This document shows positions 1-7,625 of a DNA stretch of 64,000 nucleotides, piece by piece. The position numbers and the translations under genes are program-made. Every line of letters begins with the position of its first letter. Position 1 is the first letter of the stretch. The stretch spans positions 252,678 through 316,677 of the forward strand of contig CAVTES010000011.1 in the NCBI GenBank assembly GCA_963733885.1, written 5' to 3'. This DNA comes from JACVRW01 sp963733885 (GTDB lineage: Bacteria > Actinomycetota > Thermoleophilia > Solirubrobacterales > Thermoleophilaceae). The notes beneath the pieces are model-generated. The model searched no databases, was not told the origin of the DNA, and worked only from the letters and a program-made list of their open reading frames with translations.

Positions 1-227
1 TGCTGCCGGACCCGTCGCTGCGGCTGGCCCAGGACGGCGAGTCCTATGTCACGGACGAGGGCCACTTCATCCTGGACTGCACGCTCCCCGGCGACACCGA
101 CCTCTTGTCCCTCGACCATGCGCTGAACCAGCTACCGGGCGTGGTGGAGCACGGCCTCTTCATCGGGCGGGCCGAACGCGCGCTGTTGGGCCGCCCGGAC
201 GGCTCGGTGGAGGTACTGGAGCGCTGA
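1..227 (+). CDS. rpiA: Ribose-5-phosphate isomerase A, C-terminal part
   Basis: The reading frame is open from base 3 and stops at 225-227, so only about 74 C-terminal residues are in the window. RpiA interconverts ribose-5-phosphate and ribulose-5-phosphate in the cytosolic pentose phosphate pathway. The segment VTDEGHFILDC followed by LPGVVEHGLFIG is the conserved C-terminal signature of the family, which carries product-site and dimer-contact residues. The protein ends normally with a short tail (VEVLER). The next gene lies on the other strand and converges on this one. Confidence 0.9.
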   Translation, partial: LPDPSLRLAQDGESYVTDEGHFILDCTLPGDTDLLSLDHALNQLPGVVEHGLFIGRAERALLGRPDGSVEVLER

Positions 228-300
228 CTCGCCACGGCTCGGCCGCCGCGCCGGCAAGTGTCACGCTTTGGAGCCCTCGCCGGCCCCTATCCAGGACACT

Positions 301-1002
301 TCACAGCTCACCCTCCGATACGGCGACCGGCCCGGTCCGGCGGCGGTCGCCGGGCGGCCGGGGCAGCAGGCGGATCTCGTGCGCGAACGTCTCGGCCGCC
401 GTTAGGTAGACGGCTTGGCGGGTTGTCACGCGAAGCGTCGCGAGCGCCGCCGTCGCCGGTGTCTCGAGCCTCTCCTCGCTGCCCAGATCCGTGGCGCCCG
501 ACGGCCGGAGGTCGAGCAGCATCACGTCCTCCAGCGCCACGAAGGTCCGGCCGGCGCCGTCGTGGCGCTGGGTCGAGACAAGCACGTCCACACGCGAGCC
601 GGGCGCGGCTAGGGCCAGCCCGCCGCCGGCCACGCCGAGCTCCAGGGCGCGCTCGCCGGGCTTGAGCGGCCCGTCCCCCGCGCTGGCGGCGCCCTGGAGC
701 ACGCCGCTCGTGATGTAGGCGCCGGCGGCGACGGGCACAGCGGCCCGTGCCCCGGCCAGCCGCGCAGGAGCGGCGAGCGCGTCAGGCGGTACGAAACGAG
801 CGGGTACACGCTTGACCGCAAGGTCGGCAGGCCGCAACAGCTCGTCGGGCGGAATGTCGCGGCTCGCCACCACGACCGGCACCAGCGGACCGACCTTCGC
901 GTCCACGCTGCGCTCCCGCTCACGGACTTGCGAAGCCGCGAGCCCACCGCTCACGACGGCGAGGGAAAGAAGTAGAAGCCCGCGGCGCCGCCGCGGTCTC
1001 AT
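301..1002 (-). CDS. CpaB/RcpC-like SAF-domain protein
   Basis: 233 residues. A basic N-terminus leads into one hydrophobic segment (about residues 8-22, LLLLSLAVVSGGLAA). A SAF domain follows (about 45-110), with PVVVASRDIPPDELLRPADL and a GAYITSGVL turn, and then an RcpC-like C-terminal domain. CpaB/RcpC proteins are periplasmic or cell-wall-side assembly factors of Flp/Tad pili. No other tad genes are in view, so the pilus role is inferred from the family only. The ATG overlaps the stop of the upstream kinase gene (ATGA), so the gene is translationally coupled to the two-component pair and probably made with it. Confidence 0.75.
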   Translation of the reverse strand: MRPRRRRGLLLLSLAVVSGGLAASQVRERERSVDAKVGPLVPVVVASRDIPPDELLRPADLAVKRVPARFVPPDALAAPARLAGARAAVPVAAGAYITSGVLQGAASAGDGPLKPGERALELGVAGGGLALAAPGSRVDVLVSTQRHDGAGRTFVALEDVMLLDLRPSGATDLGSEERLETPATAALATLRVTTRQAVYLTAAETFAHEIRLLPRPPGDRRRTGPVAVSEGEL

Positions 1003-1817
1003 GCGGCGCGAGAGGCGCGACCGCCGGCCGCAGCCTCGGGGGAATCCTCGCCGGCCCTGGCCTCGGACGGCTCGCCCCTGGCCGCCGCCGTCGGCCCCGC
1101 GCCCGTCTCGCCCACCACGGACCCGACGGCTCCGGGCACCCCTCCAGCGGCCCCGGTCGACTCCCCCCTGTCCGCCGCTGTCGGGCCCGCGCCCGTCGCG
1201 GCCACCGGGGACCCGACTCCGCCCCCCTCCACCGCCGGCAGCTCCAGCTCCGCCCGCGTCTCCCCTCCGGCCGACTTCACCCTCAGCCGGCCACCCAGCT
1301 CCTGCGCCGCGCGCTCGGCGATCGCCAGGCCCCTCCCCCGGCCGGCGGCTCGAGAGGCGGTCGCGTCGTCGAGTTCGCGCGGCCGGTTGCGGTTTCGGAT
1401 CTCGATCCGGACCGCGCCGGCGGGGCGGCTCGTCCGGACATCCACGCTGCCGACCCCGTGCTCGGTGGCGTTCGCGATCAGGTTGCCCAGCACCTGGGCC
1501 AGGCGGCCGGCGTCCATCTCCGCTTCGGACAGCGCTCCCGCCCAGCCCGCCCTTCGAGGAGCCCGCGCCGCCGCCAGGTCCTGCAGGCCGGCGGCCATCC
1601 GGTCGAGCTGCAGGCGGACAAGCGAGGAGAACGCCACCGTCGCCCCCGTCCGCGAGAGGCGCTCCGCGGCCAGCCCGATCGCGGCGGCCGCGCCGCGCAG
1701 CTCGTGCTCCGCGTCCGCCGCGAGCGAGAGCCGGCGCCGCATGGAGACGCCAAGCGCGAATGCGACACCCCAACCGGCACACGCCGCCACGCCCATGATC
1801 GCCGACCACGAGCTCAC
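999..1817 (-). CDS. Single-TM sensor histidine kinase, divergent
   Basis: 272 residues from a GTG that overlaps the stop of the response regulator (GTGA). One membrane helix lies near the N-terminus (about residues 6-25) and there is no extracytoplasmic sensor domain. An H-box follows (DAEHELRGAAAA), then an N-box (NLIANATEHG) and a glycine-rich G2-like segment (GRGRGLAIAERAA). The usual G1 motif with its adenine-binding Asp (DxGxG) is replaced by IRNRNRPRE, so ATP binding may be altered. The last ~70 residues are Ala/Gly/Pro-rich with two imperfect copies of a TGAGPTAA-containing unit. The likely partner is the upstream regulator; the signal is unknown. Confidence 0.8.
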   Translation of the reverse strand: MSSWSAIMGVAACAGWGVAFALGVSMRRRLSLAADAEHELRGAAAAIGLAAERLSRTGATVAFSSLVRLQLDRMAAGLQDLAAARAPRRAGWAGALSEAEMDAGRLAQVLGNLIANATEHGVGSVDVRTSRPAGAVRIEIRNRNRPRELDDATASRAAGRGRGLAIAERAAQELGGRLRVKSAGGETRAELELPAVEGGGVGSPVAATGAGPTAADRGESTGAAGGVPGAVGSVVGETGAGPTAAARGEPSEARAGEDSPEAAAGGRASRAA

Positions 1818-2536
1818 AGCGCCTCCGTCAGCTTGTAACCCACCCCGCGCACGTTCACCACCCACGGCCGCCCGGTCCCGCGGAGCTTCTTGCGAAGGCG
1901 GCAGGCGTGCGCGTCGAGGGTGCGTGTGTTTCCGATCGACAGGTAGCCCCACACGTCTCGCAGCAGCTCGTGCTTGCGGTACACCCTCGTCGGCTGCTCG
2001 GCCAGCCTGTGCAGCAGCGCGAACTCCTTCGCCGACAGCTCCACCCGCCGGCCCGCCAGGCGCACGGCGCGCGTGGCCGGGTCGATCGTCAGATCGCCGA
2101 CCCTCATCACTCCCTGGATCCGCCGGCCGTCGGTTCGCCGCAGCACGGCGCGCATCCGCGCCAGCAGCTCCTGGTACAGGAACGGCTTTGACAGGTGGTC
2201 GTCCGCCCCGCGCGCGAAGCTCCGCACGCGGTCGGCGTCCCCCGCACGGCCGCTCAGCACGATCACCGGGAGCTCGGGATCGATGCGCGACGAGAGCCCG
2301 TCCGCGGCACGGACGCGATCGAGCAGCGCCAAGCCGCTGCCGTCCTCCAGCAGGAGATCGAGCACCACGAGCGCCGGCTGCCGCACCTCGATCGCGCGCA
2401 GGCCCTCCCCCGCCCCGCTGGCCCCGGCGACCTTGAAGCCGTCGGCGGCGAGGTTGTCGAGCAGGAAGGCGCGGGTCGCGTCGTCGTCCTCGACCACCAG
2501 CACGGTGCGGGGCTCGGGTGGGCGTGCGGCGTCCAT
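1814..2536 (-). CDS. OmpR/PhoB-family response regulator
   Basis: 240 residues. The N-terminal receiver domain has the acidic triad (VVEDDD), the phospho-acceptor Asp in VVLDLLLEDG, a conserved Ser in VIVLSG and a Lys in LSKPF. The C-terminal winged-helix DNA-binding domain (about residues 140-235) ends with RTLDAHACRLRKKL and VRGVGYKL, typical of the Trans_reg_C family. I chose the ATG at 2536 because receiver homology begins a few residues later. The kinase and CpaB-like genes follow with 4-base overlaps, forming one operon. A truncated near-copy of the receiver domain lies at about 7165-7438. Confidence 0.9.
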   Translation of the reverse strand: MDAARPPEPRTVLVVEDDDATRAFLLDNLAADGFKVAGASGAGEGLRAIEVRQPALVVLDLLLEDGSGLALLDRVRAADGLSSRIDPELPVIVLSGRAGDADRVRSFARGADDHLSKPFLYQELLARMRAVLRRTDGRRIQGVMRVGDLTIDPATRAVRLAGRRVELSAKEFALLHRLAEQPTRVYRKHELLRDVWGYLSIGNTRTLDAHACRLRKKLRGTGRPWVVNVRGVGYKLTEAL

Positions 2537-3141
2537 GCCAGGCGAAGACACACCACGCGCGGATTCACCCCCGACGCCTACGGAGCGAACACCGGCGCGG
2601 CGAAGTCCTGTTGCCCTTCGGCGGCGGCTCAAGCTGCTCGTGCTGCGCGAGCCGACTCGCGCGCGTGGGCCGCCTGGGTGGCCGCCGGTAGCTGGTGGTG
2701 GCGCTGGACGGCGGGGTCAACGTCGGCGTTGCTCTACAACCATCGCCGCCGACACCCAGCCATCGGCCGCCAACCGCCCCTCACACGGCTGAACAACCTG
2801 CTCGGGTCCTACACCTAGACGTCGCCGGTGGCTGCCGCAGCCTCGGGTCCGGGCTCCCACAGGGGCAGGCCGGTAGCCCGCTCGATTTCTCGCATCCAAC
2901 GCCCCGCGAGCGCGTCGACGTCGTCGTCCGATGCCGGCACCGCTAGGTCGCCGCCGATTTCGAGCTACGGCAAGAACGACTCGATCGACGTTCAGTACGA
3001 GCTCGGCGGTCACACGATCGTGGCGACCCGGGCTCGACATCGTGGCGCCCTCGGAGTGATCCGTAGCGGCGGCTGGCGCGCAGTCCACAGCAGTAAGGGA
3101 TCCCGCTCCTCCTCCCGGGGGCATGACGAAAGGACGCAACG
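2537..3141. other. Intergenic region with a transposase remnant
   Basis: About 600 bases without an intact gene between a minus-strand operon and the plus-strand DUF4394 gene. The only recognisable content is a transposase C-terminal tail at 2732-2818. A purine-rich Shine-Dalgarno (GAAAGGA) lies just before the ATG at 3142. I see no RNA gene. Confidence 0.5.
2732..2818 (+). pseudogene. IS481-like transposase C-terminal remnant
   Basis: 28 residues ending at a TAG (2816-2818). They read LYNHRRRHPAIG followed by PLTRLNNLLGSYT, which matches the C-terminal end of integrase-core transposases (YNxxRPHxxLGGxxPxxRLxNxLGSYT), most like IS481. The catalytic DDE core is absent: upstream sequence in all frames gives no transposase match, so only a scar remains. 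No terminal inverted repeats were identified. Confidence 0.6.
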
Positions 3142-4611
3142 ATGACGCGCAAGCGCGCGACCCGAGCCGCCGCGGGGATCGCGGTCGCCGGGGTGCTCAG
3201 CGCATTCACGGCGGCCGCGGCGAGCGCCGCGGAGACTGCAGTCGGCCTGACCAACGCGAACCCGAGCACGCTCGTGACCTTCCCGGTGGGCAACCCGGGC
3301 GCGGCCACGCCGGCGACGATCAACTTCCCGAATGTCGACGGGGGCATCCTTGGGCCCGACACGAACCTCATCGGGCTCGACCACCGCCCGCGCGGCGGCG
3401 GCCTCTACGCCCAAGCGACCCGTGGCACGCTCTACGTGCTCACGCCGGCTGCGGCGGCGGGGCAGTTCAACGCGACGGCGGTCAACGTCACCCCGTTCGT
3501 CAGCCCCTTCTTCAGCAGCTTCCTCAACGACTTCGGCTTCGGCTTCAACCCCGTCGCGGACGCCATCCGCGTCGTCGAGGAGGAGAACCTGAACTTCCGC
3601 TTTAGCCCGAACAACGGCAACTCGCTCGGGCTGGACGGAAACCTCAACCCCGGTGACCCGCGCATCGTGGCCGCCGACTACACGAACTCGGTCGACGGCG
3701 CGACCAGCACCACGCTCTACGACATCGACTCGGGCTCCGACCGCGTGTTGACCCAGGGCTCGGTCGGCGGCGCGCCGGTGTCGCCGAACACGGGCAACCT
3801 GATCGATGTCGGCCCGCTCGGCGTCGACACCACGGACAACGCGGGCCTCGACATCGCGCAGGCGTCAGGCACGGCCTATGCCTCGTTCGAGCTGGCCGGC
3901 AGCCCGGGCAGCTCGGTGCTGCACAGGCTCAACCTGTCGACGGGCACCGCCACCCCGGTGGGCACGATCGCGGGCGGCATGCCGCTCGAGAGTCTGTCCG
4001 TGGTCCCGGCCTCGGTGTTCCAGTTCCCCTCGTCCGCCACGGCGGTGAGGAAGAGCAGCGGCCAGGTGCAGATCCCGGTCACGCGCACGGGACCGGCGAA
4101 CCGCACGGCCACCGTGGCGTACTCCCTCTCCACGGGCAGCGGCGGGATGCTGACGTTCGCGCCCGGCGACTACCAGGAGAACATCACGGTGCCGACCACC
4201 GGCAACGTCACGATCACGCTGAGCGGCGAGAGCGCGAACGCGATCCTCGGGCCGCAGTCATCGACCAGCGTGGTCGTGGTGGACGACACCGCTCAGACGC
4301 CGCAGCCTAGCCCCGGGCCAGGCAACGACAACACCGCGCCCGTGCTGCTCGCCAAGGCCGGCGCGCTCAAGCGCGGCGTGCTGCGCGTGCGCTTCTCGTG
4401 CAACGAGGCGTGCTTCGTGCGCGCGTCCGTGCGGCTCGGCGGTAAGACGGTCGGCACGGCGACCGACAGCATCGGCCGCGCCGGGACCGGCAGGCTGCGG
4501 ATCCGCCTGAAGGGGGCGGGCCGGACGGCCAGGCGCAGCAAGCTCACGCTGCGGCTGACGGCGCGCGACCGGGCTGGCAACACCCGCTCGCTCTCATTGC
4601 CGCTGGGCTGA
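3142..4611 (+). CDS. Secreted DUF4394 protein with Calx-beta-like domain
   Basis: 489 residues. A signal peptide of about 30 residues (MTRKRATRA, then an Ala-rich core ending ASAAE) directs export. Residues ~32-265 form a DUF4394 module, predicted to fold as a beta-propeller-like repeat. Recognisable stretches are LIGLDHRPRGGGLYA, a GFGFNPVADAIRVV element and an SPNNGNSLGLDGNL segment. A Calx-beta-like domain follows (about 275-375: IPVTRTG, YSLSTGSG, FAPGDYQENITV). After a Pro-rich linker there is a ~90-residue basic beta-sandwich-like tail (RVRFSCNEACFVRASVRLGG). No catalytic residues are apparent, so a structural or adhesive surface role is likely but unproven. It is preceded by a good RBS. 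Confidence 0.8.
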   Translation: MTRKRATRAAAGIAVAGVLSAFTAAAASAAETAVGLTNANPSTLVTFPVGNPGAATPATINFPNVDGGILGPDTNLIGLDHRPRGGGLYAQATRGTLYVLTPAAAAGQFNATAVNVTPFVSPFFSSFLNDFGFGFNPVADAIRVVEEENLNFRFSPNNGNSLGLDGNLNPGDPRIVAADYTNSVDGATSTTLYDIDSGSDRVLTQGSVGGAPVSPNTGNLIDVGPLGVDTTDNAGLDIAQASGTAYASFELAGSPGSSVLHRLNLSTGTATPVGTIAGGMPLESLSVVPASVFQFPSSATAVRKSSGQVQIPVTRTGPANRTATVAYSLSTGSGGMLTFAPGDYQENITVPTTGNVTITLSGESANAILGPQSSTSVVVVDDTAQTPQPSPGPGNDNTAPVLLAKAGALKRGVLRVRFSCNEACFVRASVRLGGKTVGTATDSIGRAGTGRLRIRLKGAGRTARRSKLTLRLTARDRAGNTRSLSLPLG

Positions 4612-4914
4612 CACAACGGGGCCAACGCCGATCCATCGTAAGGCGACAGCCTGCTCGTTCGCCTGCTCCCAGCACTCGCGGCCGGCACACCGGCGGCTGC
4701 TCCTCCTGTCTCGATGCGATAGCGAGCCCCGCCCGCGCTCAAACTCCTGCCCGTCGTCCTGTTCGACCATCTCCGGCCCGCCGGCGACGAGCGCTGCATC
4801 CCGACGAAGCATGGTCTCTGTGCCACGGTGGCGAGCCCGACGCGCTTGCGCGTGGCCGCCGATGGGTTGGGCTCTCCCGATCGTCGGAACGCTGCCGGTC
4901 CTCGTCGATCGATC
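4612..4914. other. Intergenic region, nothing recognised
   Basis: About 300 bases between convergent genes (the DUF4394 gene and the aldo/keto reductase). Translations in all frames look random. No tRNA-like or clear hairpin terminator structure was picked out by eye. Confidence 0.4.
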
Positions 4915-5802
4915 TCAGTTTTCTTCGGGCGCAAGCGCAGTGATGGCGTCCACCTCGTCTGGCGTCAGTGAAATGTGAGCGACGGCGAGGTTCTCCTTGA
5001 GGTGCTGGACGCTGGTGGTGCCGGGGATGGGCAGCGCCTGCTCGGTGCGGTACAGCTGCCAAGCGAGAGCGATCTGCTGAGGAGTGGCGTCGTACTTCTC
5101 GGCGATCGGGTCGATCACGGCATGGAACGGCCGGCCCTCGTCGCCTCCGGGGATGGCGCCCGGGTGCCAGGGGGAGAAGACGATGCCGGTCTCCTGGGCG
5201 ACCTGTCGCACGGCGGCGCCGAGGCGCACGGCGACGTTGTAGTGGACGGTGACGGCGGCGATGTCCGTGATCGCTAGGGCGGTGCGGAGCTGGTCGGCGC
5301 TGACGTTGGAGAGGCCGATGTGGCGGATGAGGCCGTCCTGGCGCATCGCCGCGAGCGTCTCGATGATCTCCTCGAATGGAGCGTCGGTCATCGTCGGCGT
5401 GTGCAGGTAGTAGAGGTCGATCTGGTCCAGGCCGAGCCGGCGCGCGCTCATGTACGCCGCCTGCCGCAGGTAGTGCCTGTTCCCGACGGCCCCCATGTCG
5501 GCGTATTCGGGGCCGCTGCGGACGAACCCGCCCTTGGTGGCGATCACGAGGTTGTCCGGGTACGGGTGCAAGGCCTCGCGGATGAGCTCCTCGTTGGAGT
5601 GAGGGCCGTAGACGTCCGCTGTGTCGATGTACGTCACGCCGGCGGCCACGACCTCGCGCAACAGCGCAACACCTTTGTCGTGGTCGGGGTATTCGCCCCA
5701 GACCTTCGGCCCGGTCAGCTGCATCGCCCCGTAACCGATGCGCCCAACGGTCAGGTCGCCGCCGATCGTCACGGTTTCGTCGACGTGCGTGACTCCGCTC
5801 AT
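4915..5802 (-). CDS. Aldo/keto reductase
   Basis: 295 residues, the usual length for a bacterial AKR. The (beta/alpha)8 barrel carries the expected tetrad: Asp and Tyr in YIDTADVYGPHSNEE, Lys in NLVIATKGG, and His in DLYYLHTP. The C-terminal NADPH-phosphate-binding region is present (LPIPGTTSVQHLKEN). The family reduces aldehydes or ketones with NADPH in the cytosol; the substrate is not predictable. The start codon overlaps the stop of an upstream SDR fragment (TAATG), so the gene seems to have been downstream of, and coupled to, an SDR gene now largely lost. Confidence 0.9.
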   Translation of the reverse strand: MSGVTHVDETVTIGGDLTVGRIGYGAMQLTGPKVWGEYPDHDKGVALLREVVAAGVTYIDTADVYGPHSNEELIREALHPYPDNLVIATKGGFVRSGPEYADMGAVGNRHYLRQAAYMSARRLGLDQIDLYYLHTPTMTDAPFEEIIETLAAMRQDGLIRHIGLSNVSADQLRTALAITDIAAVTVHYNVAVRLGAAVRQVAQETGIVFSPWHPGAIPGGDEGRPFHAVIDPIAEKYDATPQQIALAWQLYRTEQALPIPGTTSVQHLKENLAVAHISLTPDEVDAITALAPEEN

Positions 5803-6038
5803 TACGCGGCCACCTCCTGGAAATCCGTCCTCTCGCTGAGGAAGGCCCCGTTCCGGTCCTCGGCGGACTGGCGCTCGATTATGTCGGCCGCGCGCGCGAG
5901 GGCATAGCTGCCCAGCAGCAGCCGTAGCGGCGGTTCGTCGAGGTCGACGACGTCGAGGATGACTTGCGCGGCCCGGTCGGGATCGCCGTCCTCCTGACCG
6001 CGATTGGCGCGCAGCCGGCGAATCAGGTGCTTGGTCAT
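5802..6038 (-). pseudogene. SDR-family oxidoreductase, C-terminal fragment
   Basis: Roughly 75 residues match the C-terminus of a short-chain dehydrogenase: GDPDRAAQVILDVVDLDE, PPLRLLLGSYALARA and a final LSERTDF. The Rossmann nucleotide-binding motif and the Ser-Tyr-Lys catalytic residues are absent. Sequence upstream of about 6040 does not look like SDR in any frame, so the gene is 5'-truncated. The fragment still abuts the aldo/keto reductase with an overlapping start, consistent with deletion or recombination removing the front of a two-gene operon. Confidence 0.65.
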
Positions 6039-6611
6039 GGCGTCGATTATGTCCGCCGGCGGCCGACCCGTCGTCCCCCGCCGCGCGACTCTTTCGCGTA
6101 CCGCGTGCGGAGTAGCCGCCAATCGCACCGCTCGGCGCGGACGTCGAGCTTGCCTATGGCGCCTACCGCATTCGCGCGTGGCTAGAGCGCTGGGCCAGAG
6201 TGTTGGCGAGAGTGCCGTGTTCACGCGAAGGGAGTAGCCATGCGGCCGCGCTTTCCCGCCAGGACGATTGGCCGTGACAGTCGGTCAATCGGCTCCGATG
6301 GGAGCTGTTCGACTAGGAGGAGGCTTATGAACGAGGCCATCGCCGTCATGCCGACGCGCCCGGTCCACCGCCGAGCGCAGTTCCCCGGCCGACCCGCCTC
6401 GCGTCGATGAGATGATCGCCGTGATGCGAGCCGCGGGCGACGGGCCATACTCCGTGCGTCTTCGTGATCTGATCGTGATCCTGTGGCGTTCGGCTTCGAA
6501 TTGCCATTGGAAATCACCGGGCCGTCAATCGGCGCACGACTTCGCTGGCGGAGGGCAGCTCCGCTGGCTTAACTTCTGCTCCGCGCGACGATCGCGTGCG
6601 CGCCGGGAGGA
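6039..6611. other. Gene-poor stretch
   Basis: About 570 bases between the SDR fragment and the NTF2-like gene. Open frames are short and carry no recognisable motif. The stretch belongs to an accessory zone (2.5-7.6 kb) littered with broken genes. Confidence 0.4.
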
Positions 6612-7001
6612 CTACGGGCCGGCGTCGGTGTGGCGCAGATGCCGGCTCACGTCGCCGACGAGATCGGTTCGGACGTGCCTCGCCACGAAGCGCCACTGCC
6701 CGTCGCGGCGCTCGAAGCGGTCTAGATAGCGACCGCTAACGATCGGTTGCAGAGCCAGTCCGGGTAGCGCCTGAAGGGCGGTGAAGTACGAACGTGAGAC
6801 CGCCGTGCCCGCCCCTTCGTCGACCTCGATCGCGATATTGGTGGTGATGTGCTTGGTCCGCGGCGTGCCGTCGTCGTAGACGATCAGGCTGTCCCGGAGC
6901 ATCTTCTCGATCGCGTCCCGGCCGCTCACCGACCCGGCGGAGCCCGTGAAGGTGGCGTCCGCGAGGAGGGTGCCAACCCCGCGGAAATCGCCGTCGTCCA
7001 C
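6612..7001 (-). CDS. NTF2-like (SnoaL-type) protein, start unclear
   Basis: 129 residues from a GTG at 7001. The fold is a SnoaL/NTF2-like cone (DGDFRGVGTLLADATFTG, GRDAIEKML, HITTNIAIEVDEG, SGRYLDRFERRDGQWRF). Members are small cyclases, isomerases or binding proteins; the substrate is unknown. The family's first helix continues upstream in frame (RAIENLIATYAELV) with no ATG, GTG or TTG before an in-frame TGA near 7150. The true start has therefore been lost or replaced, probably by the rearrangement that placed a response-regulator fragment directly upstream. The product may be an N-terminally shortened protein or non-functional. Confidence 0.6.
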   Translation of the reverse strand: MDDGDFRGVGTLLADATFTGSAGSVSGRDAIEKMLRDSLIVYDDGTPRTKHITTNIAIEVDEGAGTAVSRSYFTALQALPGLALQPIVSGRYLDRFERRDGQWRFVARHVRTDLVGDVSRHLRHTDAGP

Positions 7002-7164
7002 GAGCTCGGCGTACGTTGCGATCAGGTTCTCGATCGCTCGGTTGCTCGACGGTGGATGGGCCGGGTCCGGGTGGGCGCTGATGTCGACACAGTCTCCCTC
7101 TCCGGTGATGTGGGCTGCCGCTTCGCGCGAAGAAGAGCCGTCTCGAGGATCACATCGCGGCGCC

Positions 7165-7438
7165 TGCGCCGGGAGCTCGGGATCGATGCGCGACGAGAGC
7201 CATCCGCCACACGGACGCGGTCGAGGAGGGCGAGGCCGCTGCCGTCGTCGAGCAGGAGGTCGAGCACCACCAACGCCGGCTGGCGCACCTCGATCGCGCG
7301 CAGGCCCTCCCCCGCCCCGCTCCCCCCGGCGACCTTGAAGCCGTCAGCGGTGAGGTTGTCGAGCAGGAAAGCGCGCGTCGCGTCGTCGTCCTCGACCACC
7401 AGGATCAGGCGCTGCGCATCCACACCGCAAGGGAGCAC
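7165..7438 (-). pseudogene. Truncated second copy of the receiver domain
   Basis: This piece encodes VVEDDDATRAFLLDNL and continues through the phospho-acceptor segment (VVLDLLLDDG) to DRVRVADG. It is nearly identical in protein and DNA to residues ~12-90 of the response regulator at 1814-2536. Near its end it shifts frame relative to the intact gene. DNA similarity stops at about 7165, inside the sequence corresponding to ELPVIVL. The rest of the receiver and the DNA-binding domain are missing. The upstream ends also differ, so this is an internal partial duplication or a decayed paralogue. Confidence 0.75.
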
Positions 7439-7625
7439 CGCGGTGCAGAACCTTGCCGCGGTTGCGCGGCGAGCGCCCAGCTCTTCCCAGGGCGCCGCGA
7501 GTCGCGCGCGAGGGATCGTGGCAGCTTTGCGGGCATGGTGCTGTGTGCGGGTGTCGAGGGGATGAGGGGCTGAGCTGCGGGGTCGCGAGGCTGCGAATGC
7601 TTCCGTTCGCGGTGGAGCTCGCCCC
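7439..7625. other. Short gap downstream of the antiporter operon
   Basis: 187 bases following the last gene of the Mrp-type operon. No gene is recognised; any operon terminator should lie here, but I could not delimit a hairpin with confidence. Confidence 0.3.
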
